The notes beneath the pieces are model-generated. The model made no database searches, had not been told where the DNA came from, and saw nothing but the letters and a program-made list of their open reading frames with translations. Source: Sphingopyxis sp. (lineage in GTDB: Bacteria; Pseudomonadota; Alphaproteobacteria; Sphingomonadales; Sphingomonadaceae). From it: DNA of 19,173 nucleotides. A program made the translations under genes and the position numbers. The stretch lies in NCBI GenBank assembly GCA_013911715.1, contig JACEST010000019.1:1-19173 (forward strand). The letters run 5' to 3'. This document shows positions 13,549 through 19,173 of this stretch, piece by piece (positions within the stretch are counted from its first letter, which is position 1; every line of letters begins with the position of its first letter).

Positions 13549-14339
13549 AAAAAGGCGAGCAACACCACGCCCAGCACGACGCGATAGGCGACGAACACGG
13601 TCATCGTCGCCCTGCGCAGGAAATTCATCAGAAACGCCATGGTGACAAAGGCAGCGACAAAGGTCAGCGCGCCGGTGATGAGCGCGTCCATCTGCATCTG
13701 CGCGGTTGCATCGGCCAGTTCGAGCGCGGCGAGCGTGCCTGCCCCTGCCACAGCGGGAATCGACAGCAGGAAGGAAAAGCGCGCCGCCTCGATACGTTTA
13801 TATCCCAGAAAACGCGCGGCGGTCATGGTGACGCCCGAGCGGCTGGTGCCAGGGATCAGCGCCAGCGCCTGAGCGCAGCCGACGATGATCGCGTCGCGCA
13901 ATGTCATATCCTCATAGCTTCGCTCTTCCTTACCGAAGCGGTCGGCGATGCCGAGCAGCACGCCATAAACGATCAGATTCACGGCAACGAGGTGGGTCGA
14001 GCGAAAGCCTTCAAGCATGTCGTTCGATTTCAGCAAAAATCCGACCGCCACCGCCGGAATGGTACCGATGACCAGCCACAGGAACAGATTGCGCTGCTCG
14101 GGCGCCTTGCCGATGCCGACCGTCGCAAAACCGCCCTGCGCCAGCCCGCGCACGTCGCGCCAGAAATAGATGATGATCGCCAGCAGCGAGCCGATATGCA
14201 CCGCGACGTCGATCAGCGGGCCCTGATCGGGCAGGTCGGTCAGCTTGGGGATGAGGATGAGGTGGCCCGATGAGGAAATGGGCAGAAATTCGGTCACCCC
14301 CTGAATCACCGCGATCAGCAATTGCTGGATGAAAGTCAT
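13545..14339 (-). CDS. uppP: undecaprenyl-diphosphatase UppP (BacA)
   Basis: The 264-residue polytopic membrane protein shows both BacA signatures: GVTEFLPISSSGHL near the N-terminus (Glu, Ser and His of the active site) and PGTSRSG in the middle (catalytic Arg/Ser). At least seven hydrophobic helices are visible. It dephosphorylates undecaprenyl pyrophosphate on the periplasmic side of the inner membrane, recycling the lipid carrier for peptidoglycan and O-antigen synthesis; overproduction gives bacitracin resistance. ATG 14339 is chosen over the in-frame GTG 14345 because AGGA lies at a suitable distance upstream. Length is normal for the family. It converges with the S41 gene with a four-base overlap. 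Confidence 0.95.
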   Translation of the reverse strand: MTFIQQLLIAVIQGVTEFLPISSSGHLILIPKLTDLPDQGPLIDVAVHIGSLLAIIIYFWRDVRGLAQGGFATVGIGKAPEQRNLFLWLVIGTIPAVAVGFLLKSNDMLEGFRSTHLVAVNLIVYGVLLGIADRFGKEERSYEDMTLRDAIIVGCAQALALIPGTSRSGVTMTAARFLGYKRIEAARFSFLLSIPAVAGAGTLAALELADATAQMQMDALITGALTFVAAFVTMAFLMNFLRRATMTVFVAYRVVLGVVLLAFF

Positions 14340-14399
14340 GCACACATCCTGTTTCTGGCGTGACGCGCGCCTAGCCGCCGCATATGCTGCTGTCCAGCT

Positions 14400-15395
14400 T
14401 CAGCCCAGCAGACGCTCGACAAACCAGATGCCGGCGGTGATGCCAATGGCATAAGTAGCGACGCGGATGGTAGCCGGTTCGAGGCGCGGAGCGAAGCGGC
14501 GCAGCAGCGTCAGCAGAGCGGCGCCTGCCAGCACGATGGCGATTTGTCCGGCCTCGACGCCAAGATTGAAAGCGAGCAGCGCCATCGGCACCTCGCCTTC
14601 GGGCAGGCCGATTTCGCTGAGCGCCCCGGCAAAGCCAAAGCCGTGAAGCAGGCCAAAGACAAAGGCAACGATCCATGGCACGCGTTCGGACAGGCGCGGT
14701 GCGCCGGGCTGCTTCTTCAAAATCTCGGTCGCCAGAAACAGGATCGACAAGGCGATCACGCTTTCCACCGGGGCCGAGGGCAGCCCGACCACACCCAAAA
14801 TCGATCCCGCCAGCGTGATCGAATGGGCGATGGTGAACGCGGTTACCGCCGCCGCGATGCGCCACACGCCGTCGAGCAACAGGACAAAGGCGAGCACGAA
14901 CAGCAAATGGTCATAGCCAAAGACGATGTGCTGGGTGCCGATGATGAAATAGCTGCCCGCGACCTGCCACCGCCCCGGTTGCGCGGCGATGATCGCCGAG
15001 GGCTGGGCCGGGGTCAGCCGCAAGGTTTGAACAGGTCCGCCGCGCGGGGCGACGCGCACGATGACATCGGTTTGCGTCTGTTCCAGCCCGCTCAGGCCAA
15101 TCCGGCCCCCGGCGATTGTGGCGGCGCAGGTTACAGCGGCGCGGCGTACCACCGCCACAGCTGAAACATTACGCTCGGCCTCGCCGGCGAAAGCGCAGCC
15201 TGTGGGCAAGATGGGGCGCACGGCAGGGTCCGTATCCGGCAGCACCGGCAGCTGCCACACCAGCCGCCAGCGCTGCGCATCCGTTTCGGTTAGTTCCAAA
15301 TAACCCGGACGCAGCGTGTCCGCCGCCGCTGGCACCGCCAGCATCAGCGCCAGCGCCAGCATCAGCGCCCGAAACAGTGCGGGCAACAGGCGCAT
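14400..15395 (-). CDS. HupE/UreJ-type membrane protein with periplasmic N-terminal domain
   Basis: The 331-residue protein has a signal peptide (1-25), a beta-rich periplasmic domain (about 26-145, with a Cys pair at 67/90) and a C-terminal block of six or so helices. That block carries HupE/UreJ-like histidine motifs: IGTQHIVFGYDHLLFVLAF (His156 and His163), FTIAHSITLAGS (His191) and GLLHGFGFAG (His251). The family (HupE_UreJ_2) is related to nickel/cobalt permeases of hydrogenase and urease loci, but no such locus is near. A divalent-metal transport or sensing role is plausible, not shown. Its ATG overlaps the preceding isomerase gene's stop by one base (TGATG). It is the last gene of the four-gene minus-strand operon. 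Confidence 0.85.
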   Translation of the reverse strand: MRLLPALFRALMLALALMLAVPAAADTLRPGYLELTETDAQRWRLVWQLPVLPDTDPAVRPILPTGCAFAGEAERNVSAVAVVRRAAVTCAATIAGGRIGLSGLEQTQTDVIVRVAPRGGPVQTLRLTPAQPSAIIAAQPGRWQVAGSYFIIGTQHIVFGYDHLLFVLAFVLLLDGVWRIAAAVTAFTIAHSITLAGSILGVVGLPSAPVESVIALSILFLATEILKKQPGAPRLSERVPWIVAFVFGLLHGFGFAGALSEIGLPEGEVPMALLAFNLGVEAGQIAIVLAGAALLTLLRRFAPRLEPATIRVATYAIGITAGIWFVERLLG

Positions 15396-16246
15396 CAGGG
15401 CCGCTCGATCTGGATCACATAGCCGTCCAGCAACGCCTGATAAGCACGCGCCTCACGCGCCGCCAGCGTGGCGGCGCGCCAGTCATTTTCGGCGCGCTGG
15501 CGCACATCGGCGAGACGCGGCGGCGCGCCAGCTGTTACGGTGCGCAACCGCACAAGATGCGCGCCAAAGCCCGATTCGACGGGACCATACCATGCATCGA
15601 CCGGCAGATCGGCAAGTCCAGCGGAAAAATCATCGCCAAACTGGCGCGCGACTGCGCCTGCTTCGGTCGCTTCAAGGCTTGCAGGCAGCGATATGCGTTC
15701 GCCCAACCCGCGCCAGTCCGCCCCGCCGCGCAACTGGCGTCGCACCGCTTCCGCGCGCGCGGCCAGCACCGCTGCCGCGCCCTGCCCCAGATAAATTTGG
15801 TCAAAACTGGAACGCTGGTCGGCGGCGTAGCGCGCCGGATGGCGGTCGACCCAGGCCTGCAGCGTGGCTTCGGACGGCGCGGCATTTTCGGCTGCCGCAA
15901 TGCTGAGATATTCCATCTTGGCGCGCAACCGGGCACGGATGACGGGGTCATCCTCGTCCATCCCCAGCCGCCGCGCTTCGCGGTAATATACCTCTTCCTT
16001 CACATGATCGCGGATCAGCGCGTCAAGCTCGCGCGGGGTCGGCGCGCGGCGCCACGCCGCCTGCCAGCGCGCGGCCAGCCGGCCGACCTGTTCTTCGGTG
16101 ATGGTGATGGTGCGGCTGGCGGGATCGACCGGCGCATCGCGCAGCGATGCGAAGGCAAAAACCGCTAGCCCCGCGATCAGGAAATGCACCAGCGGTTCGC
16201 GGAGCATCTTGCGCAAGGCCACGCCCAATTTGCTGCGATACGTCAT
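15395..16246 (-). CDS. membrane-anchored parvulin-type peptidyl-prolyl isomerase (PpiC/SurA-like)
   Basis: The 283-residue product has a short cytoplasmic start, one transmembrane helix (about 19-33: PLVHFLIAGLAVFAF) and a periplasmic chaperone-like helical region with repeated Arg/Glu-rich helices (ARWQAAWRRAPTPRELDALI...EEVYYREARRLG). A rotamase segment around 145-245 follows (SFDQIYLG, ADWRGLGERISLP, YGPVESGFGAHLVRL). The E-S-G-F-G-A-H-L-V-R-L strand is the usual end of the parvulin fold. It may help fold a secreted or membrane partner, most obviously the HupE-like protein encoded next. The start at 16246 overlaps the upstream stop (ATGA). ATG 16207, just before the membrane segment, is the alternative. 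This isomerase/HupE pairing recurs in sphingomonads, to my knowledge. Confidence 0.82.
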   Translation of the reverse strand: MTYRSKLGVALRKMLREPLVHFLIAGLAVFAFASLRDAPVDPASRTITITEEQVGRLAARWQAAWRRAPTPRELDALIRDHVKEEVYYREARRLGMDEDDPVIRARLRAKMEYLSIAAAENAAPSEATLQAWVDRHPARYAADQRSSFDQIYLGQGAAAVLAARAEAVRRQLRGGADWRGLGERISLPASLEATEAGAVARQFGDDFSAGLADLPVDAWYGPVESGFGAHLVRLRTVTAGAPPRLADVRQRAENDWRAATLAAREARAYQALLDGYVIQIERP

Positions 16247-17085
16247 GCCGGACGGACCACGAAATGGACATGCGTTTCCCAGATTTCCTGCGGTGCGAGC
16301 CAGCGCAATCCGGTAACGTCGGGCGGATCGGCCCGGTTGACCGCATCGGTCATGTGCGAAACCGGCTCGATGCAGAAAAAATCGGCTCCGGCAGGGGCAT
16401 AAACGACGGTAAAGCTAAGTTCTGCCGCCGGAATGATGGTCAAATGGCATTCGGGCCACGCGATTATGATCGGCCCGCTGCGGCCGGTGAAGACATGGTC
16501 GAGCGGCGCAGCACCAAGCCAGTCGGGCTGTTTGGCGATGCTTTGCCAGCGGGTCGGCAAGCAATCGCTGGTGCTGTCCCACCGCCCCGTCACCGGCAGA
16601 TCAATGCTGGCTCCGGCGCGCGGAAAATATGGGTGCACGCCCAGCCCGGCGGGCATTGGCGAACGGCCCTGATTCTGGATCGACAGGCGCAGCAACAACC
16701 CGTCGGCGCTGAGCTCAAAGCGCTGCATCGCGCGATAAGTCCAAGGCCATTCACCAGCGACATAGTGGTGGATCAGCACGGCGTCAGCGGCCGACTGCTC
16801 GGCCACCTGCCACGGGGTCTGCCAACCGAACCCATGGATGGCGTGCGGCTGGTCGGTGCCGGGCAAATTGGGGGCGAGCCGAACCACCCGGCCATCCGCC
16901 ACAAACCGGCCCCTGGCGATCCGGTTGGAAAAGGGCACCAGCGGAAAACACGCCATGCCCAGCACTGACGCATCCGGCGCGGCGGGCCGCATGATGTCGA
17001 TGCCGCGCCAGCGCAAGGCGGCGATGCTGCCTCCCGAACCGGGGTTCAGCCACAATTCCATTTCGCCTCGCGACAGCCGTACCAT
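16243..17085 (-). CDS. aldose 1-epimerase-like (galactose mutarotase family) protein
   Basis: About 280 residues with the mutarotase beta-sandwich and its four active-site elements: FPLVPFSNRIARG (Arg55), AIHGFGW (His84), GLGVHPYFPR (His151, the general acid) and FFCIEPVSHMTDAVNR (Glu240, the general base). The enzyme interconverts alpha and beta anomers of aldoses; the substrate here is not predictable. ATG 17085 is chosen, leaving 17 bp after the RPE65-type gene. A TTG at 17106 in frame would overlap that gene's stop and is possible. It overlaps the isomerase gene by four bases. No galactose, arabinose or xylose genes are in view, so its partnership with an RPE65-family oxygenase is the puzzling part. 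Confidence 0.87.
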   Translation of the reverse strand: MVRLSRGEMELWLNPGSGGSIAALRWRGIDIMRPAAPDASVLGMACFPLVPFSNRIARGRFVADGRVVRLAPNLPGTDQPHAIHGFGWQTPWQVAEQSAADAVLIHHYVAGEWPWTYRAMQRFELSADGLLLRLSIQNQGRSPMPAGLGVHPYFPRAGASIDLPVTGRWDSTSDCLPTRWQSIAKQPDWLGAAPLDHVFTGRSGPIIIAWPECHLTIIPAAELSFTVVYAPAGADFFCIEPVSHMTDAVNRADPPDVTGLRWLAPQEIWETHVHFVVRPA

Positions 17086-17102
17086 GGCCCGCAATTCACC
17101 CG

Positions 17103-18599
17103 TCAATCGGCGAGGATGGGATTGGGTCCCATGCCCAGATCATCGCCATTGGCCCAGTGGGCGTGCGTCCCAGAGCAAATACGCTCGGGCAGGATGATGC
17201 GGCACACCGGCCCGCTCGCCAGATCGCGCGCATCGAAAAGCACGCATTCACTGCGGTCGGCGGAAACGTCGGATATGAAGGTAATGAGATAGCCATCGTC
17301 CTCCTCAGTCGATCCTATCCGTGGAATGAACGGCGCTTCGCTGCCGAAGCGGCCGGGCCCAAATTCCACTTTTTCGCTGTCGCCGGTGGCAAGGTCGTGC
17401 TTGACGAGCCCGCGAAACAGGAACCAGCCGGGTTCGGGAATCGTGCTGTAACCATAGCGATATTTACGCCCGGCATGGCGCTGGTTGATCGTACCGAACT
17501 CCAAAATGCGCTCGTCAAGCCGCTCCTCGCGGGTTTCGCCGGTCGCCAGATTGAAGCGCCAGCGGTGAAGTTTTGGCTGCAACAGATGCTGGTCGAGATA
17601 GGCCATCATCCGTTCAAGCCCCGGAGGCGCTTCAGGGAAGCTATTGGGCATCGGCTCTTCCTGAAAATAGCCGTCGAGGATGATCTCGTCGCCCTCTTCC
17701 CAGGCATTGAGCCAATGCAGCGTATAGGTTGGTGCCGTTTCGAACCAGCGGATGTCGCTGGCCTGGCCATAGCGCGAAATGATGGCAAAGCGCGTCGGCT
17801 GGTCGGGGTGGAACTGGACGGCGTGGACGTTTTTCGCGAGCAGATCCGGGTTCCAGTAGAGCGGCATATCGTTCAAAATACTGTAGTTTTCGGTGAAGGC
17901 CATGTCGTGCGGCAGGCGCGGCCCGGCAAGCGGGATCGGCACATAATGTTTAAGGCGGTTGTCGGGACCGACCACACCATAATGCATGTAGGGTGCATAT
18001 TTCGAATAGTTGAAAAACAATAGCTCGCCGGTCACCGGATCAAGTTTGGGATGCGCCGAAATGCCGTCGAGCGGCACCCAGCCCTCGGTCCCCTCGGTCT
18101 CGAGCGTGAAGGGGTTGAGGCGATAGCCTTCGCCGCACTGGTAAAAGGTCGACAGGACGCGCCCGGCGTGGATGATGACATCCGTTGACGAGCTGTCCTT
18201 CAACCATTGCTGCGCACCCCAGCCCGGGCGCGTCGATTTATGCGGTGGCTCCATCAGCCCGGCCCACAGCGCGCGTCCCGCTTCCTGCTCGGCGGCAAAG
18301 CCCTTGGTGCGCACAAACCGGCTGCGATAGGCAGCGCGGCCGCCCTTGAACGACATGGCGTGCAGAAACCCGTCGCCGTCGAACGGATGATAGCGCCCGA
18401 TCGGCTCGTGGACCGGGTTTTCGCCGGTGCGCACATAGACGCCGTCGATATCGACGGGAATCTCGCCAATAATCTCGACATCGCCGGGGGAAAAGAGCGC
18501 ATTCCATTCGTTGAAGGTCGGGCGCCACGCACCTTGCAAATAGGGATTGTCGCTGGGACCGAGGGTCGAGCGAATCGTTCCTGCCTTGACCGCCGACAT
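17103..18599 (-). CDS. RPE65/carotenoid-oxygenase family dioxygenase (lignostilbene-dioxygenase-like)
   Basis: The 498-residue protein is a seven-bladed propeller non-haem iron oxygenase. The four iron-binding histidines are His183 (ISAHPKLDP), His231 (LPHDMAFTENY), His295 (TLHWLNAWEEGDEIILDGY) and His479 (SGTHAHW). The last motif replaces the common F-H-G-x-W. Conserved acidic residues of the second shell (Glu in NAWEE) are also present, as is GVYVRTGENP near the N-terminus. The family splits C=C bonds in carotenoids, apocarotenoids or lignin-derived stilbenes; sphingomonads are known for several stilbene-cleaving paralogs, so that substrate class is likely. The start is set by GGAGGA six bases before ATG 18599; ATG 18605 directly abuts it. 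It is the first gene of the four-gene operon. Confidence 0.9.
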   Translation of the reverse strand: MSAVKAGTIRSTLGPSDNPYLQGAWRPTFNEWNALFSPGDVEIIGEIPVDIDGVYVRTGENPVHEPIGRYHPFDGDGFLHAMSFKGGRAAYRSRFVRTKGFAAEQEAGRALWAGLMEPPHKSTRPGWGAQQWLKDSSSTDVIIHAGRVLSTFYQCGEGYRLNPFTLETEGTEGWVPLDGISAHPKLDPVTGELLFFNYSKYAPYMHYGVVGPDNRLKHYVPIPLAGPRLPHDMAFTENYSILNDMPLYWNPDLLAKNVHAVQFHPDQPTRFAIISRYGQASDIRWFETAPTYTLHWLNAWEEGDEIILDGYFQEEPMPNSFPEAPPGLERMMAYLDQHLLQPKLHRWRFNLATGETREERLDERILEFGTINQRHAGRKYRYGYSTIPEPGWFLFRGLVKHDLATGDSEKVEFGPGRFGSEAPFIPRIGSTEEDDGYLITFISDVSADRSECVLFDARDLASGPVCRIILPERICSGTHAHWANGDDLGMGPNPILAD

Positions 18600-18640
18600 C
18601 CTCATTCCTCCGTTTGGCGGTCGCACCGCGCCGAACCATG

Positions 18641-18669
18641 TTTATGCCGCCGCATGCAGGCCATCACAA
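18641..18669 (-). promoter_or_regulatory. putative promoter of the RPE65-type operon
   Basis: Read on the minus strand, TTGTGA (18669-18664) and CATAAA (18646-18641) are 17 bp apart. Transcription would start near 18634, giving a leader of about 35 nt before ATG 18599. Confidence 0.4.
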
Positions 18670-18674
18670 GCGAC

Positions 18675-18691
18675 GTGCCATGCTGTGGCAC
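18675..18691. promoter_or_regulatory. operator-like dyad next to the operon promoter
   Basis: GTGCCA (18675-18680) and TGGCAC (18686-18691) form a perfect six-base dyad with a five-base centre. It ends five bases upstream of the proposed -35, the usual place for an activator. Spacing and symmetry resemble sites of dimeric regulators, but no regulator gene is in the window. Confidence 0.4.
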
Positions 18692-18772
18692 AAATAGCGC
18701 AGCCGCCCCGGAAAAGCGGCGCGAAAGCGGCGCTATGCATTTTTCACGCTGCGCGAACGGTCGGTTCACGGT

Positions 18773-18790
18773 GCGGGGACGCGTCCCCGC
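18773..18790. repeat. 18-bp perfect palindrome
   Basis: GCGGGGACGCGTCCCCGC is its own reverse complement with no loop. It lies in the gap between the divergent RPE65-type gene and the last gene. A binding site for a dimeric protein, or the tip of a cruciform, is possible. Confidence 0.8.
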
Positions 18791-18807
18791 CATAGGCTGG
18801 CGCGCGA

Positions 18808-18847
18808 CCCGAGCCGTGCGTCCCGTGGCACGACGGCTCAACTCGGG
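18808..18847. repeat. imperfect inverted repeat
   Basis: CCCGAG (18808-18813) faces CTCGGG (18842-18847), and GAGCCG (18811-18816) faces CGGCTC (18834-18839), with an inner TGC/GCA pair. Alternative pairings exclude each other in part. It directly abuts the next hairpin, sharing one base. Confidence 0.5.
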
Positions 18848-18874
18848 CTGGCAGGATTGAAAAATCCTGCCAGC
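18847..18874. repeat. 12-bp perfect hairpin with GAAA tetraloop
   Basis: GCTGGCAGGATT (18847-18858) and AATCCTGCCAGC (18863-18874) are perfect complements around GAAA, a stable GNRA loop if transcribed rightward. No T-run follows on either strand, so it is not a standard terminator. Confidence 0.8.
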
Positions 18875-18907
18875 TCGCTTTCTCCGTCCTACAGCGATGT
18901 TAGAAAA

Positions 18908-18947
18908 TTCGCCGGCGACGCGTAACCATTTTGTCCGTCGCGGCGAA
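18908..18947 (+). other. stem-loop in the probable leader of the last gene
   Basis: TTCGCCGGCGACG (18908-18920) pairs with CGTCGCGGCGAA (18936-18947) with one bulged G and a 15-base loop. It ends 38 bp before ATG 18986. Confidence 0.6.
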
Positions 18948-18985
18948 ACCCAGTGCAGATTGTCCAGCAGACGGAGTTTGGTCAA

Positions 18986-19173
18986 ATGCGTACTACCCTA
19001 AAGGCTTCTTTCCTGATTTTGAGCATTGCCGTTGCGGCACCGGCCGCTTTCGCATCCGGTTCGGGTGGCGGTGGCGGTGGCGGCGGCTTTGGCAGCGGCG
19101 GCGGGTCGTTCCAAACGGCGCCGCGCGATCCTGCCACCGAAGCCTATGCGCGCGGCGCCGTTTGGAACGACCC
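18986..19173 (+). CDS. secreted glycine-rich protein, N-terminal part only (partial)
   Basis: The frame starts at ATG 18986, nine bases after GGAG (18973-18976), and runs off the window. Residues 1-23 form a signal peptide (MRTTLKASFLILSIAVAAP..AFA). A low-complexity stretch of glycines and serines follows (about 24-40), then DPATEAYARG. In sphingomonads this order (signal peptide, Gly-rich stretch, then a short helix with Tyr-x-x-Gly) is familiar from small periplasmic TPR-type proteins, but too little is present to name a family. The last eight codons lie in the right arm of an inverted repeat that ends at the window edge, so they may be an assembly artefact rather than true sequence. Confidence 0.6.
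   Translation, partial: MRTTLKASFLILSIAVAAPAAFASGSGGGGGGGGFGSGGGSFQTAPRDPATEAYARGAVWND
19103..19173. repeat. 25-bp inverted repeat flush with the window end
   Basis: The arms at 19103-19127 and 19149-19173 are perfect reverse complements, separated by 21 bp, and the outer arm stops on the last base given. It lies inside the coding frame of the final gene. Confidence 0.9.

Noticed and set aside
14400..15395. part of a hydrogenase or urease accessory locus
   Set aside because: The HupE/UreJ-like histidine motifs are present, but no hydrogenase or urease genes lie nearby and the family has many members outside such loci.
15116..16168. 350-codon plus-strand open frame
   Set aside because: Antisense to the HupE-like and isomerase genes; Pro/Ala/Arg-rich without domains.
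1..19173. tRNA or rRNA genes
   Set aside because: No cloverleaf-like or rRNA-like segment was recognised in any gap on either strand.

Overview
The window looks like chromosome from a sphingomonad alphaproteobacterium (Sphingopyxis / Sphingomonas / Novosphingobium type). Most of it is GC-rich with strongly GC-biased third codon positions. The gene content fits that group: an Atm1 exporter whose key residues keep the numbering of Novosphingobium aromaticivorans Atm1, an exonuclease-domain-only RNase D beside lptC-lptA, a double cold-shock-domain protein, and an RPE65/lignostilbene-type dioxygenase. The left edge lies inside the 3' end of a probable IS630-type transposase. The right edge falls exactly on the outer end of a 25-bp inverted repeat. 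Both are typical places for an assembly to break, so the window may be a whole contig.

Left accessory segment (1-1782, plus strand): the end of an insertion sequence, then three genes with 1-base and 4-base overlaps. They are the C-terminal tip of a JAB/DUF4329-like protein, a small AT-rich lipoprotein, and a secreted transglutaminase-fold (SirB1-like) protein. The first two differ sharply in base composition from everything else. This is the likeliest horizontally acquired part and the best candidate for a little-described system: a polymorphic-toxin tail with a lipoprotein partner.

Central core (1796-14339): atm1 and a 54-codon ORF on the minus strand; the minus-strand cell-envelope unit rnd-lptC-lptA, with no lptB beside it; a cold-shock protein with an RGG-like N-terminus and a clear terminator; a CobB-type sirtuin and tadA converging on a REP-like inverted repeat; rpmB with its terminator; a phytase-like esterase; a glycine-zipper protein with an RYDR repeat; the overlapping pair ppx-rlmE; an S41 protease lipoprotein; and uppP. 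The themes are housekeeping: lipopolysaccharide export, peptidoglycan lipid recycling, ribosome and tRNA modification, and polyphosphate/stringent metabolism.

Right side (14400-18599, minus strand): a compact operon running from an RPE65-family oxygenase through an aldose-1-epimerase-like protein and a membrane-anchored parvulin-type isomerase to a HupE/UreJ-type membrane protein. Upstream of it is a 386-bp gap dense in dyad symmetries: a promoter-adjacent operator-like site, an 18-bp perfect palindrome, a 12-bp GAAA-tetraloop hairpin and two more stem-loops. On its far side starts a truncated glycine-rich secreted protein.

Coordinates, reading frames, motifs and repeats were read directly. 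Family names come from knowledge of those families. No database search was possible.
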